Below are positions 49,268 through 58,890 of a stretch of DNA of 64,000 nt, one piece after another. The translations under genes and the position numbers were made by a program. This stretch comes from Ancylomarina longa. GTDB taxonomy: Bacteria > Bacteroidota > Bacteroidia > Bacteroidales > Marinifilaceae. The notes beneath the pieces were generated by a model that saw only the letters and a list, made by a program, of their open reading frames with translations, was not told where the DNA came from and did not search any database. Numbering within the stretch: the first letter of the stretch is position 1; each line of letters opens with the position of its first letter. The stretch is taken from NCBI RefSeq assembly GCF_003996985.1, contig NZ_RJJX01000008.1, forward strand, positions 1-64,000, in the 5' to 3' direction.

Positions 49268-51799
49268 ATGTTGAAAACCTTACTACATAAAACACTGCTT
49301 ACTGCAATAGCCATCCTTTTAGGAGGATGGGCTGTTGCGGCGGAGCAGTATGTGGTAAAGGGAACAACGCTTAATTTTAAAGTAGATAAAATTCCTAAGA
49401 TTGAATACCATTGGTCTGTAACCAATATAACCAAAGGAACATCTGCCGTATTCTTAGCTTCTAAAACAAATTTATCTGGGAATTATACTTTTGTTGATGC
49501 TGGTGATTACAAAGTGAAGGTTTATCCGGAGGATTCTATAACACATTGTTTTGGTGATGCTTTAACTATGGTGATTCATGTAGATCAAGCGGCACCTACA
49601 GCTGTGTTTGAGGATTTAAAAGTACCTTATGTATGTGCGCAAAATAATGGTGGCGATAAAAATGGAATCATCGGTGTAAGTGTTTTGTATAATGGACCAA
49701 AACCATGGACATTTAAATATTCTGTGGATAGAGCTCCGGCTATAATGCCAGCAGGTGCCGATGAAATATATACCGATGAATTTCAATTTGATTTAGCGAT
49801 ACCTAATGCCACGGGAAAAACACATCGGGCAGAAATTTTATTGGTTGATGCAAAAACAATATCCGGAATTCCGGTTGAGGAAAATTTAGATAAACAAACG
49901 CTCGAAGTTGATGTCCTTGCATTACCAAATACACAGTTTGGTGATTACCAACCTATTGTTCAGGCTGGAACCACTCAATCTTATACGGCAACTATAGAGA
50001 AGGCTGAAAATTACGAGCTTTTTGCTCCTGCAGATGCTACTATTTTTAATGAAAACACGACTCGTTTAAGCGATAATTTTCATAGTAATTTAAGTTTCGA
50101 TGTACAGTGGGGAAATACTCCTGGTGATTACCAAATTAAATTAATCGAGAGAAGTGCTTTTGATTGTGCGGGTGATACCGTCTATGCTAATATTACCCTT
50201 GTTGAATCATTTGTTGTTAGTTTAGGTAACGATATAAGTATTTGTAAAGGGGAAAGTACTGTATTAACTCCAGTTATCGACTTTGATGGTAGTTATTCCT
50301 ATTTATGGTCTGATGGTTCAACAGGAACGAGTCTGACCGTTAAAGAGGCAGGTGACTACACTGTTACTGCTACGGATAACAATACTGGTAAAACTTCGAA
50401 AGCTTCTGTACATATTAGGGTGTTAGATATTCCAATGGTTGATTTAGGTGCCGATTACCAATTAGCCGATGGAGAAGTTATTACTTTGGATGCTGGAAAT
50501 CCTGGTTCTACTTTTACATGGTCTACAGGAGACAACAAACAAAGCATTCAAGTAAGTACAAGTAATACTTATAGTGTTGTTGTTACAAATGCAAATTCTT
50601 GTTCTGCAAGCGATGAAATTATTGTTAGTAGTGTAAGCGATGTGTTCGCTATTGATCTGGGAGCAGATAAAGATATTTGTGAAGGTGATCAAATTGTTTT
50701 GAATCCAAACCCAAGTATTGCACAAGACTATACTTATTTATGGTCTAACGGTGCCAATACTCCTACTCTTACTGTTAATGAATCCGGAACTTATTCCGTT
50801 ACTGTAAGAGATAGTGATGGAAATGAGAAAACAGATGAAGTACTTGTAACCGTTCATGCTTTACCTATTGTTGATTTAGGAGATGATATCGTATTGTACG
50901 ATGGCGAAACAGCAACACTTGATGCCGGAGATGCTGGAAATAATGAAGTATATGAATGGAATACAGGTGAATCTAGTCAAACTATTACAGTAACCGATGA
51001 GAATGTATATTCTGTAAAAGTAACTACTGAATTTGGGTGTAGTAATTCTGATAATACTAGTGTTATTCGTAAGGATGGACATAAATTCTCAGTTGATTTA
51101 GGTGGTGATATTCAAATATGTGAAGGAGACAGAGTTTATTTGGAACCTACAATTGACCGTAGTTTTAGTGCAGACCCTATTTACAAATGGATTCCATCAG
51201 AATCTACGGATAAAGGTATTTTTGTGAATCAAACAGGTAAATATTGTGTAAATGTAACCGATCCATTTGGAAATACGGAAGGTGATTGTATTGAATTGGT
51301 GGTTAATCCATCTCCTATTGTTGACTTGGGTGAGGATGTTATTTTACCAGCAGGATCTAGTGTAGAACTAGATGCAGAAAATGATGGTTCCTTCTATAGA
51401 TGGTCAACAGATGAAATTACACAAAAAATTGATGTTGATAAAGCGGGTGATTACTGGGTAGAGGTTACCAATCAGCAAAGCTGTATGGGACGTGATACCG
51501 TTAATATTCAAATTCCGGGAAGCGATCAATTTGTTGGCCTAGCATCCGGATTCTCACCAAATGGAGATGGTAAAAATGATGTATTATTTGTTCGAGGAAA
51601 CAATATTGCCACAATGAATCTGATTGTTTATAACCGTCTTGGTCATAAAATATTCCAATCGAACCGTCAGGATGTTGGATGGGATGGAACTTATCGAGGA
51701 GTAAAACAAGATATGGATGTTTACGTATACTTCCTTAAAGTTACCTTCCTGGATGGTAGTTCGGTGCAGAAACGAGGAAATGTTACATTACTCTACTAA
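49268..51799 (+). CDS. T9SS type B sorting-domain protein with N-terminal module and PKD repeats
   Basis: The 843-residue protein has a signal peptide (about residues 1-25, ending WAVAA). Residues 26-225 are the same two-domain module as the six upstream genes (VVKGTTLNFKV, IEYHWSVTN, ILLVDAKTISG, LALPNTQFGDY). An Ig-like domain and three ~146-residue PKD-type repeats follow, starting at about residues 315, 460 and 607, each with VDLG, ICEGD and a YSV-type strand. The last 90 residues are the gliding-motility-associated C-terminal domain (SGFSPNGDGKNDVLFV…VYNRLGHKIF…WDGTYRG…VYVYFLKVTFLDG), the type B signal for export and surface attachment by T9SS. The PorP/SprF gene follows. Confidence 0.92.
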   Translation: MLKTLLHKTLLTAIAILLGGWAVAAEQYVVKGTTLNFKVDKIPKIEYHWSVTNITKGTSAVFLASKTNLSGNYTFVDAGDYKVKVYPEDSITHCFGDALTMVIHVDQAAPTAVFEDLKVPYVCAQNNGGDKNGIIGVSVLYNGPKPWTFKYSVDRAPAIMPAGADEIYTDEFQFDLAIPNATGKTHRAEILLVDAKTISGIPVEENLDKQTLEVDVLALPNTQFGDYQPIVQAGTTQSYTATIEKAENYELFAPADATIFNENTTRLSDNFHSNLSFDVQWGNTPGDYQIKLIERSAFDCAGDTVYANITLVESFVVSLGNDISICKGESTVLTPVIDFDGSYSYLWSDGSTGTSLTVKEAGDYTVTATDNNTGKTSKASVHIRVLDIPMVDLGADYQLADGEVITLDAGNPGSTFTWSTGDNKQSIQVSTSNTYSVVVTNANSCSASDEIIVSSVSDVFAIDLGADKDICEGDQIVLNPNPSIAQDYTYLWSNGANTPTLTVNESGTYSVTVRDSDGNEKTDEVLVTVHALPIVDLGDDIVLYDGETATLDAGDAGNNEVYEWNTGESSQTITVTDENVYSVKVTTEFGCSNSDNTSVIRKDGHKFSVDLGGDIQICEGDRVYLEPTIDRSFSADPIYKWIPSESTDKGIFVNQTGKYCVNVTDPFGNTEGDCIELVVNPSPIVDLGEDVILPAGSSVELDAENDGSFYRWSTDEITQKIDVDKAGDYWVEVTNQQSCMGRDTVNIQIPGSDQFVGLASGFSPNGDGKNDVLFVRGNNIATMNLIVYNRLGHKIFQSNRQDVGWDGTYRGVKQDMDVYVYFLKVTFLDGSSVQKRGNVTLLY
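50210..51527 (+). repeat. Three ~440-bp PKD-type repeat units
   Basis: Units start at 50210, 50645 and 51086, and the encoded repeats are 145-147 residues. Each begins with a SLG or DLG phrase followed by an IC(K/E)G(E/D) motif and has a second sub-repeat with VDLG and LDAG. DNA identity is low, so the repeats are old. Confidence 0.8.
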
Positions 51800-51908
51800 G
51801 ATATTTGATGAATAGAAGATATTTTGGTATTTAAATTAATTCTGATTAATTATATTTAAACCGACGAATTTGGGCAATAAATTTAAATTCTATATTAGAT
51901 TTTATGTG

Positions 51909-51939
51909 TGGGTAATACGATAATATTACCCATTTTTAT
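51909..51939 (+). terminator. Terminator of the module operon
   Basis: TGGGTAATA pairs perfectly with TATTACCCA around CGATAA, followed by a T-rich stretch. It lies about 110 bases after the sorting-domain gene, so the PorP/SprF gene may need read-through or its own promoter; TATTTTTG at 51939-51946 is a possible -7 box. Confidence 0.65.
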
Positions 51940-52006
51940 ATTTTTGTTTGGGGGTTTATGACTAATGGTCAAGTATCCTGTCGCTAAAGCCTCGTTGATA
52001 AAGTTT

Positions 52007-53065
52007 ATGAGAAAGAGTTTTTTTATTTTATTCCTGCTAGTTGTTCTGAGAAATATGGATGTCTCAGCTCAACGTGTGCACTCTTCTCAATTCTACTCTA
52101 TACCATTATTGTTAAATCCAGCTTTGACTGGAAATTCTGATTACAACCTAAGAGCTGGTATGAATTATAGAAATCAATGGAATAGTGTAACCACTCCATT
52201 TGTCTCACAATCTGTTTTTATTGATGGAAAACTTTCCACTCAATTGTTAAGTTCTTCATGGCTTGGCATTGGGGGTATGATTTTTAATGATAAGGCAGGG
52301 GAAGGAAGTTTAAAAACTACACAGGTAATGTTAGCTGCTTCCCTTAACAAAAGTTTAAATGCCGGTAACACATTGTTTTTGCATGCTGGTATAGGCATGG
52401 AACTAGTGAATAAATCTGTTGATTATAATAAGCTTGTCTTCGACGATCAATGGGATGGAAAACTCTTTGACCCAAACTATCAAACAGGCGAGCCATTAGG
52501 AACACAGTCTCTCTTTTATACCGACTTCTCTGCTGGAGTGATGGCAACTTATTTTCGGGGGAAATCTAAATTTTTTATGGGTACTGCAGTTAGTCACCTT
52601 AATCAACCGAATGAATCTTTTTATCAGGTAACGAACAACCTAAAGAGAAGGTTTGTATGGCATGGTGGTATGGAAAGTAGGTTAAATTCTAGATTGTACA
52701 TTAAACCGGAAATAATGCATATCACCGAAAATAATGCGAATGAGTGGATAACCGGTGCAAATTTCATGATGCTATATGGGGAGAAGGGAACAATTCTTCA
52801 TTACGGATTATGGTATCGATTTACGAAAGATATTATTCCAGTCTTCGGGTATGAGAAAAAGCGGATGAAAATATTAATTTCATATGATATAAATGTATCC
52901 GATTTACAAACTGCTTCCTCGAATAGAGGCGGTTTGGAAATTTCACTCACTTATAATTATAATTATTCCAATCCGAGGGAAATTCGAAAACTAAAACGTC
53001 GGCAAAAAGTTAAGAAATTGGGAGATAAAGCTATTTCCTGTCCAAAATTCTCGCACGAGGATTAA
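52007..53065 (+). CDS. PorP/SprF family outer-membrane protein
   Basis: The protein (352 residues from ATG 52007; the frame extends to an ATG at 51965, which would put 14 polar residues before the signal peptide) matches the type IX secretion system PorP/SprF family. Recognisable are SSQFYSIPLLLNPALTG after the signal peptide, YRNQW, a glycine-rich strand GIGGMIFNDKAGEGSLKTTQ, and a run of amphipathic strands as in a beta-barrel. Such proteins are encoded next to type B sorting-domain proteins and are needed for their secretion and attachment (SprF for SprB in Flavobacterium). It is the natural partner of the upstream sorting-domain protein. Confidence 0.92.
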   Translation: MRKSFFILFLLVVLRNMDVSAQRVHSSQFYSIPLLLNPALTGNSDYNLRAGMNYRNQWNSVTTPFVSQSVFIDGKLSTQLLSSSWLGIGGMIFNDKAGEGSLKTTQVMLAASLNKSLNAGNTLFLHAGIGMELVNKSVDYNKLVFDDQWDGKLFDPNYQTGEPLGTQSLFYTDFSAGVMATYFRGKSKFFMGTAVSHLNQPNESFYQVTNNLKRRFVWHGGMESRLNSRLYIKPEIMHITENNANEWITGANFMMLYGEKGTILHYGLWYRFTKDIIPVFGYEKKRMKILISYDINVSDLQTASSNRGGLEISLTYNYNYSNPREIRKLKRRQKVKKLGDKAISCPKFSHED

Positions 53066-53123
53066 ATTTAATTCTCAGTATCAGCTTGTTTGCTACTAAC
53101 TGTTCATGGTTAACAGATTTCAG

Positions 53124-53837
53124 TTACAGCCTGTCTTTTTTCACATATTCCTTTTTCTTTTTTTCAATAATTTTACCTTCTAATATAATAACAATCTCAC
53201 CTTTAACTGTTTTGGCATTGAAATGCTGAATAAGTTCAAGAAGTGTTCCTTGCTTATTTTCTTCGTGTAGTTTGGTTAATTCTCGTGAAACAGATGCTCT
53301 CCTAGCTTCTCCAAATACTTGAGCAAATTGTTCTAAGGTCTTTACTAAACGATGAGGTGATTCGTAAAAAATCATAGTACGTGTCTCCTCGACCAGTTCA
53401 TTTAATTTACTTTGACGTCCTTTTTTTTGCGGAAGAAATCCTTCAAAGCAAAATCGATCCGAAGGCAAACCTGAATTTACTAATGCCGGTACAAAGGCGG
53501 TAGCACCAGGCAAACATTCCACTTCAATGTCCTGTTCAACACAATTTTTTACCAGAAAAAATCCCGGATCAGAAATTCCAGGAGTTCCAGCATCCGAAAT
53601 TAAAGCAATCGATTCTCCGGCCTTCAATCTGTTTATTACAGCTTCTGTGCTTTTGTGTTCGTTGAATTTGTGATGTGAAATTAAAGGCTTATTAATCTCA
53701 TAATGCTTTAAAAGAAAGCCTGATGTTCTGGTATCTTCAGCCAAAATTAGATCTACACTTTTTAAAATTTTTAATGCTCGCAGCGTTATGTCTTCCAGAT
53801 TACCAATAGGTGTTGGAACAAGATATAATTTAGACAT
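53124..53837 (-). CDS. rsmI: 16S rRNA (cytidine1402-2'-O)-methyltransferase
   Basis: The 237-residue protein shows the tetrapyrrole-methylase fold of RsmI: LYLVPTPIGNLEDITLRAL at the start, ILAEDTRTSGFLLKHY, the SAM loop ALISDAGTPGISDPG, and VECLPGATAFVPALVNSGLPSDRF. The block TMIFYESPHRLVKTL and the VSRELTKLHEE motif follow. It methylates C1402 of 16S rRNA in the decoding centre. It starts one base after the end of the upstream coiled-coil gene, and the two likely form an operon. It converges on the PorP/SprF gene. Confidence 0.96.
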   Translation of the reverse strand: MSKLYLVPTPIGNLEDITLRALKILKSVDLILAEDTRTSGFLLKHYEINKPLISHHKFNEHKSTEAVINRLKAGESIALISDAGTPGISDPGFFLVKNCVEQDIEVECLPGATAFVPALVNSGLPSDRFCFEGFLPQKKGRQSKLNELVEETRTMIFYESPHRLVKTLEQFAQVFGEARRASVSRELTKLHEENKQGTLLELIQHFNAKTVKGEIVIILEGKIIEKKKKEYVKKDRL

Positions 53838-53838
53838 T

Positions 53839-54441
53839 TTAGAATTTTCTTTTAATAATTTCAGTAAATTGCTTAACTGTAGGGTTTTCTATATCCCAAT
53901 TCTTTTCGTTTACCATCCATTCTTGAATTTTTCCTAAATCTGTAGATTGATTAAGAAATTCAATACTGGAATTATAATCCTCCTTTTTACTATCAAATAA
54001 TTCCTTGATAAATAAAAATTTATCATTAATTCCTATTGCAGTTCGAATATCTGTTAGTTTTTGGGATGATAATTTATCACTAATAATATTCGTAGAATCT
54101 GATTTTAGTTGATCATTTATTGTAGAATTATCAAGGAATTTAGATTCCTTTGATATGTCTTCGTTAATATGATTCTTCTTGGTTTTAAATACGGGATTAT
54201 CTTTTATTTCCTTGTTTCCTTGAAGGTTTTGCTCCTTCTCATTGTTTAATTCGAATTCCTCAGAATCGTTTTTGATATTTGTTTGGAGTAAATTAAAATC
54301 TTTACTCAAGCTTTTAATTCTATCCTCTAATAACCCTATTTCATTCTGTAGTTCATTTGGGTGGTTTTGAAAATGTTCCAATAAGCTTTTAATTTCTTCC
54401 GCTTTATTCCGGAGCAATTGAATCATTAGTGTATTATCCAT
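53839..54441 (-). CDS. Conserved coiled-coil protein upstream of rsmI
   Basis: The 200-residue soluble protein starts with a predicted coiled coil (residues 4-60, NKAEEIKSLLEHFQN…IGLLEDRIKSLSKDFNLLQ) and continues with a low-complexity charged linker (about 60-135). It ends with a compact domain: DIRTAIGINDKFLFIKELFD, YNSSIEFLNQ, NWDIENPTVKQFTEIIKRKF. I recall this C-terminal block from unnamed Bacteroidota proteins but know no function. Its stop and the rsmI start are one base apart, indicating coupled translation. Confidence 0.8.
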   Translation of the reverse strand: MDNTLMIQLLRNKAEEIKSLLEHFQNHPNELQNEIGLLEDRIKSLSKDFNLLQTNIKNDSEEFELNNEKEQNLQGNKEIKDNPVFKTKKNHINEDISKESKFLDNSTINDQLKSDSTNIISDKLSSQKLTDIRTAIGINDKFLFIKELFDSKKEDYNSSIEFLNQSTDLGKIQEWMVNEKNWDIENPTVKQFTEIIKRKF

Positions 54442-54786
54442 AACCAGATTTTTAAAAAAGGCCTATCAATTAAAGCTTTTGACTAGCAACTGCTTTTATT
54501 TCTATAAAATTAAAATCAAGAATCTTTGTAAGTGCAAAGTAAGGAGATTTTTTTGTTATTGCTTATTGATACTTACTATTCAATTGATACAATTTTCTCT
54601 TTTATGGATTGTTTATAAGTTTATACAATAGATAATGTAAGTTTAAACTGTTTTTTTATTTTTGTATATCAATAAAATAACTAAACGTAAATTTTTCAAC
54701 AATAAATCAATTCTGAGAAGCGTAATCTTACACTTTTCATTACTTTTTAATTGTTTTTTGTGAAAAATATTTAATCTTATTTATAT
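54442..54786. other. 345-base gap between divergent genes
   Basis: Very AT-rich. TATTTTTG at 54657-54664 could be a plus-strand -7 box, but it is 123 bases from tdk and has no -33 partner. On the minus strand a near-consensus TACTTTGC lies at about 54535. I see no RNA gene or open frame. Confidence 0.35.
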
Positions 54787-55359
54787 ATGTTTCTCGAGAA
54801 TGATATTAGCAGAGCTGGTCGCCAAGGTTGGATTGAGGTAATAGTTGGTTCCATGTTTTCTGGTAAGACAGAGGAGCTGATTCGCCGATTAAATCGTGCC
54901 AAAATCGCCCGCCAAAAGGTTGAAATATTTAAACCTCATATTGATGTTCGATATTCTGAGGACGAAGTAGTTTCGCATAATGCCAATTCTATTCGTTCTA
55001 CACCTGTTGAAACTTCTGCAAATATTCTTCTTCTAGCAAGTAATGTTGATGTTATTGGAATTGATGAAGCACAATTTTTTGATGATGGTTTGGCTGAGGT
55101 ATGTAATGAGCTTGCAAATCAGGGGATTCGAGTTGTTGTAGCTGGTCTGGATATGGATTTTAGAGGAAAGCCCTTCGGTCCTATTCCAAGTCTGATGGCG
55201 ACGGCAGAATACGTAACTAAGGTACATGCTGTATGTATGCGATGCGGGAGTCTTGCAAATTATTCTCACAGGTTATCGGAAGCTGAGAAATTGGTGGTAT
55301 TAGGAGAGAAAGAAGCATATGAACCATTGTGCAGAACTTGTTATCAGAAAAAATTGTAA
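54787..55359 (+). CDS. tdk: Thymidine kinase
   Basis: The 190-residue protein is a type II thymidine kinase (EC 2.7.1.21). It has the P-loop [16 protein letters not shown] (about residues 21-36), the catalytic Glu in [12 protein letters not shown], the lasso-region motif [14 protein letters not shown] and the zinc ribbon with CMRCG and CRTC. It feeds thymidine salvage, as does the separate deoxynucleoside kinase at 5.7 kb. The murF-alr fusion gene follows after 70 bases without a terminator. Confidence 0.96.
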   Translation: MFLENDISRAGRQGWIEVIVGSMFSGKTEELIRRLNRAKIARQKVEIFKPHIDVRYSEDEVVSHNANSIRSTPVETSANILLLASNVDVIGIDEAQFFDDGLAEVCNELANQGIRVVVAGLDMDFRGKPFGPIPSLMATAEYVTKVHAVCMRCGSLANYSHRLSEAEKLVVLGEKEAYEPLCRTCYQKKL

Positions 55360-55429
55360 TTGGATATTAATTGAATGAAATTACAAAATGGAGAATTTGA
55401 TAGAAGAATAAAAAGCAAATGAAAAATCA

Positions 55430-57910
55430 ATGAGATCTGCCAATAACTATACGATAAAATTCATTAGTCAAATTTTGACGGGAAGCCTTATTGGCAATCC
55501 AAATCTGAAAATTCATTCTCTGTCAATAGATAGCAGATCTCTAATAATACCTAACGAAGCCTTGTTTTTTGCTCTACAAGGCGAGCGACACGACGGGCAT
55601 TCTCATATTATCGAGCTTTATGAGAAAGGAGTAAGAGCTTATGTTGTGAGTAATAAGGACTCCATATTACCTGATGAAGAATTTGGTGATGCTGCTTTTA
55701 TATTAGTTGATAATACGCTTACCGCACTTCAATCTTTAGCGCAATATCACAGAAATAGATTTTCTTATCCAGTATTGGGAATAACCGGGAGTAATGGAAA
55801 AACTATTGTTAAAGAATGGTTGTATCAATTGCTTTGCGAGAACTATTCGGTTGTTCGGAGTCCTAAAAGTTATAATTCACAAATAGGCGTTCCGCTTTCT
55901 ATATGGAATATGGCGGAGGAATCGAATATGGCAATTATCGAGGCAGGTATTTCTAAACCTAACGAGATGCAGCATCTGGCAAAAATAATTCAACCTTCGA
56001 TCGGATTATTTACTCACTTGGGAGATGCTCATCGTGAAAACTTTGCGAGTGACAAGCAGAAATTAGAGGAGAAAATAAAACTATTTGATTCTTGCAATTG
56101 GATTGCCTATTGTGTAGATGAAGAATTGGTTCATCAGGAATTGTATAAAAAGTTTGGAACTGAAAAACGATTGGTTTGCTGGTCAAGAAAAGAAAATGCC
56201 AATTTGAGAATTTTAACGGAAATTTCAGAAAATAAGAGAACTAAACTGAAAGGTATTTATTATGAGTGTATCAAAGAGATTGAGATTCCTTTTACAGATA
56301 AGGCATCTATTGATAATGCTATTTTATGCTGGTTGTTTTTATTACTATTAGAGGTTGATGATAGTGAAATAAAACGTAGGTTTTCGAATTTAGAACCGGT
56401 CGCGATGCGAATGGAGATAAAGGAAGGCATTGGAGAGAGTACAATCATTAATGATTATTATAACTCTGATTTAGGGTCGTTGGAGATTGCCTTAAATTTA
56501 ATGAATCAACAAAAAACGGATAAGAAAAAAACACTTATTCTTTCCGATATTTATCAAACAGGTTATAGTCCTAAAAAGTTATATAGAGAGGTTTCTAAAA
56601 TATTAAAACAAAAGAAGGTTGATAGGATTATCGGCATTGGGGAAGGAATTGCCTCTCAATCAGAATTATTTTCTTTAGAAAAGTCTTTTTATCGAACAAC
56701 AGATATTTTTTTATCAGATTTAAATCGCAATGAGTTCAAGAATGAAATTATCCTGATAAAAGGTTCTCGTAGCTTTCATTTCGAAAGGATATCCAATGCA
56801 TTGCAATATAAAGCACATCGTACAGTATTAGAGGTGAACTTAAATGCGATGGTCTATAATCTCAACTATTTTAGATCACTCTTAAAGCCGAGCACAAAAA
56901 TAGTAGTAATGGTGAAGGCTTTCTCCTATGGAAGCGGTTCTACTGAAATAGCAAATCTACTTCAATATCATCGGGTGGATTATTTGGCTGTAGCGATTGC
57001 AGATGAAGGTGTAGAATTGAGAAATGCGGGAATTACTATTCCAATAATAGTAATGAATCCGGAAATTCACAGTTTTGAAACAATAATTGAGTATCAGCTG
57101 GAGCCTGAAATTTATAATATTTCGATTCTTCAGGAATTTGAAAAATCATTGAAACGAAGTGGAGTGAAAAATTATCCGATCCATATTAAATTGGATACAG
57201 GGATGCACCGATTGGGATTTATGCAGCATGACTTGAATGATTTAATCCTGCAATTGCGAAAAAATGATAACTTTTATATTCGAAGTATATTTTCACATTT
57301 GGCCGGTGCTGATGAGGAACAACACGATATCTATACCGAGAAACAAATAAAGTCTTTTATAAGTTGGTGTGATATAATTAGAAGTAATTTTAATTACCCA
57401 ATTGATCGACATATTTTAAACTCAGCAGGTATTGAACGATTTCCTGATGCTCAATTCGAAATGGTTAGACTTGGTATTGGATTGTATGGAATTGGTACAT
57501 TCAGGCATCAGGAGAACTTGATGAATGTAAGTTCTCTCAAAACTTCAATTTCTCAAATTAAGACTATTTCTTCTTCTGAAACTATTGGATATTCCCGCAA
57601 AGGGACTTTGGAAAAAGAAACAGCAATTGGAATTATTCCAATTGGATATGCCGATGGTTTTAACCGAAGGCTAAGCAATGGAGTGGGAAAGGTGATGATA
57701 AATGGCAAACTTTGTCCAATAATCGGAAATATTTGTATGGATATGAGTATGGTTGATTTGTCTGATGTGTCAGCAAATGAGGGAGATGAAGTCATTATTT
57801 TTGGTGATGATTATCCTGTAACTATAATTTCTAAACAATTGGATACCATTTCGTACGAAGTTCTTACTACCATTTCTCGTCGTGTCAAACGCATTTATTA
57901 TCAGGAATAA
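55430..57910 (+). CDS. Bifunctional UDP-MurNAc-tripeptide:D-Ala-D-Ala ligase / alanine racemase
   Basis: The 826-residue protein fuses two peptidoglycan enzymes. Residues 1-450 are MurF, with LGITGSNGKTIVKEWLYQLL as the ATP loop, YNSQIGVPLSIW and IIEAGISKPNEM. Residues about 462-826 are a fold-type III alanine racemase, with the PLP-binding Lys496 in MVKAFSYGSG, HIKLDTGMHRLGF, the C-terminal catalytic Tyr region ETIGYSRKG and GNICMDMSMVDLS. The fusion would hand D-Ala metabolism to the ligation step. It is known from Bacteroidota. The protein is full length in both halves and no break is seen at the junction. Confidence 0.95.
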   Translation: MRSANNYTIKFISQILTGSLIGNPNLKIHSLSIDSRSLIIPNEALFFALQGERHDGHSHIIELYEKGVRAYVVSNKDSILPDEEFGDAAFILVDNTLTALQSLAQYHRNRFSYPVLGITGSNGKTIVKEWLYQLLCENYSVVRSPKSYNSQIGVPLSIWNMAEESNMAIIEAGISKPNEMQHLAKIIQPSIGLFTHLGDAHRENFASDKQKLEEKIKLFDSCNWIAYCVDEELVHQELYKKFGTEKRLVCWSRKENANLRILTEISENKRTKLKGIYYECIKEIEIPFTDKASIDNAILCWLFLLLLEVDDSEIKRRFSNLEPVAMRMEIKEGIGESTIINDYYNSDLGSLEIALNLMNQQKTDKKKTLILSDIYQTGYSPKKLYREVSKILKQKKVDRIIGIGEGIASQSELFSLEKSFYRTTDIFLSDLNRNEFKNEIILIKGSRSFHFERISNALQYKAHRTVLEVNLNAMVYNLNYFRSLLKPSTKIVVMVKAFSYGSGSTEIANLLQYHRVDYLAVAIADEGVELRNAGITIPIIVMNPEIHSFETIIEYQLEPEIYNISILQEFEKSLKRSGVKNYPIHIKLDTGMHRLGFMQHDLNDLILQLRKNDNFYIRSIFSHLAGADEEQHDIYTEKQIKSFISWCDIIRSNFNYPIDRHILNSAGIERFPDAQFEMVRLGIGLYGIGTFRHQENLMNVSSLKTSISQIKTISSSETIGYSRKGTLEKETAIGIIPIGYADGFNRRLSNGVGKVMINGKLCPIIGNICMDMSMVDLSDVSANEGDEVIIFGDDYPVTIISKQLDTISYEVLTTISRRVKRIYYQE

Positions 57911-57968
57911 AATAGGTTTATCTGGTAGTTGAAAAATAGATAATTATTTGCTGGTTAAATAAAATACG

Positions 57969-57996
57969 AAAGCCACCCTTAGCAAGGATGGCTTTT
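57969..57996. terminator. Bidirectional terminator between murF-alr and the Crp/Fnr gene
   Basis: AAAGCCACCCTT and AAGGATGGCTTT pair over 12 bases with one mismatch around a four-base AGCA loop. Both strands have T or A runs next to the stem, and the hairpin lies between convergent genes. Confidence 0.75.
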
Positions 57997-58016
57997 CAAA
58001 TATTTTGATAGTTGTA

Positions 58017-58733
58017 TTAACCTAATTTACTAATTCTGTCTAATCGAATTTTATCCAGAATTTTAATTTTCCTGCCGTCAATGGAAATCACACCTTCGCT
58101 TGCAAATGTAGAAAGAGTGCGAATAGCATTAGAGGTAGTCATATTCGATAAATTGGCTATGTCTTCTCGCGATAGATATACTTTAATTGTTGCTTCATCT
58201 TCTTCAAAACCATAAGTGTCGCGTAAGAAAAGCAATGATTCCGCTAATCTTCCCCTAATATGTTTTTGAGTAAGAGTAATGGTTCTATTATTGGAAAAGC
58301 CTAATTCTGTAGAAAGAGAGCGAATAATGCATAAAGCTAAATCCGGATTAGAATGTATCAGTCTTAGAATTAAATCATAGCTTACCGTACAAGTAATGGA
58401 ATCTTCGATTGCTACTGCCGAGGCTATATTGTTTTCTTCGGCAAAAAGAGCTCTGTATCCTATAAAACCAATAGGTTTTGCCATCCGAACAATCTGTTCA
58501 CGACCACCAACACCTTCTTTAAATATTTTAACCTTTCCGTCAGATAAACAAATTAATCCAATCGGTCTTTCTCCCTCCTTATAGATATATTCTCCCTTCT
58601 TGAAAAACGAACAGGTTATATTTGACTTTAACTCTTCTTTCTCTTGTGGAGTAAGAACATTAAATACGGAGTTTGAATTGTTTATTACCTCCCCACAAAT
58701 AGTATCTCTTGACTTCTTATCATTCTCAATCAT
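58017..58733 (-). CDS. Crp/Fnr-family transcriptional regulator
   Basis: The 238-residue protein (ATG at 58733; a TTG two codons upstream is less likely) has a cyclic nucleotide-binding beta-roll (about residues 25-140, FFKKGEYIYKEGERPIGLICLSDGKVKIFKEG). A dimer helix follows, then a winged helix with RGRLAESLLFL and the recognition part LSREDIANLSNMTTSNAIRTLSTFASEGVI. Only two cysteines (in TICGE and ITCSFF) lie near the N-terminus, not the four needed for an FNR iron-sulfur cluster, so oxygen sensing by a cluster is unlikely. The ligand is unknown. It stands alone between nadE and murF-alr. Confidence 0.92.
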   Translation of the reverse strand: MIENDKKSRDTICGEVINNSNSVFNVLTPQEKEELKSNITCSFFKKGEYIYKEGERPIGLICLSDGKVKIFKEGVGGREQIVRMAKPIGFIGYRALFAEENNIASAVAIEDSITCTVSYDLILRLIHSNPDLALCIIRSLSTELGFSNNRTITLTQKHIRGRLAESLLFLRDTYGFEEDEATIKVYLSREDIANLSNMTTSNAIRTLSTFASEGVISIDGRKIKILDKIRLDRISKLG

Positions 58734-58890
58734 AAACAAAACTGAATATGGATTAAAATAAAAATTTTCATGTTTTAAAACACTTCAAAAGTATACAAAT
58801 GAAATGAAATCCAAAAATGAATACAGAAAAATATCATTATTTATACGGTGTTCGAAAACATGCCATTTTATAGGTGTTAATACCCAGTTG

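Noticed and set aside
58017-58733. FNR-type oxygen sensor
   Set aside because: Only two cysteines lie in the N-terminal region, not the four needed for a [4Fe-4S] cluster, so I keep the general Crp/Fnr call.
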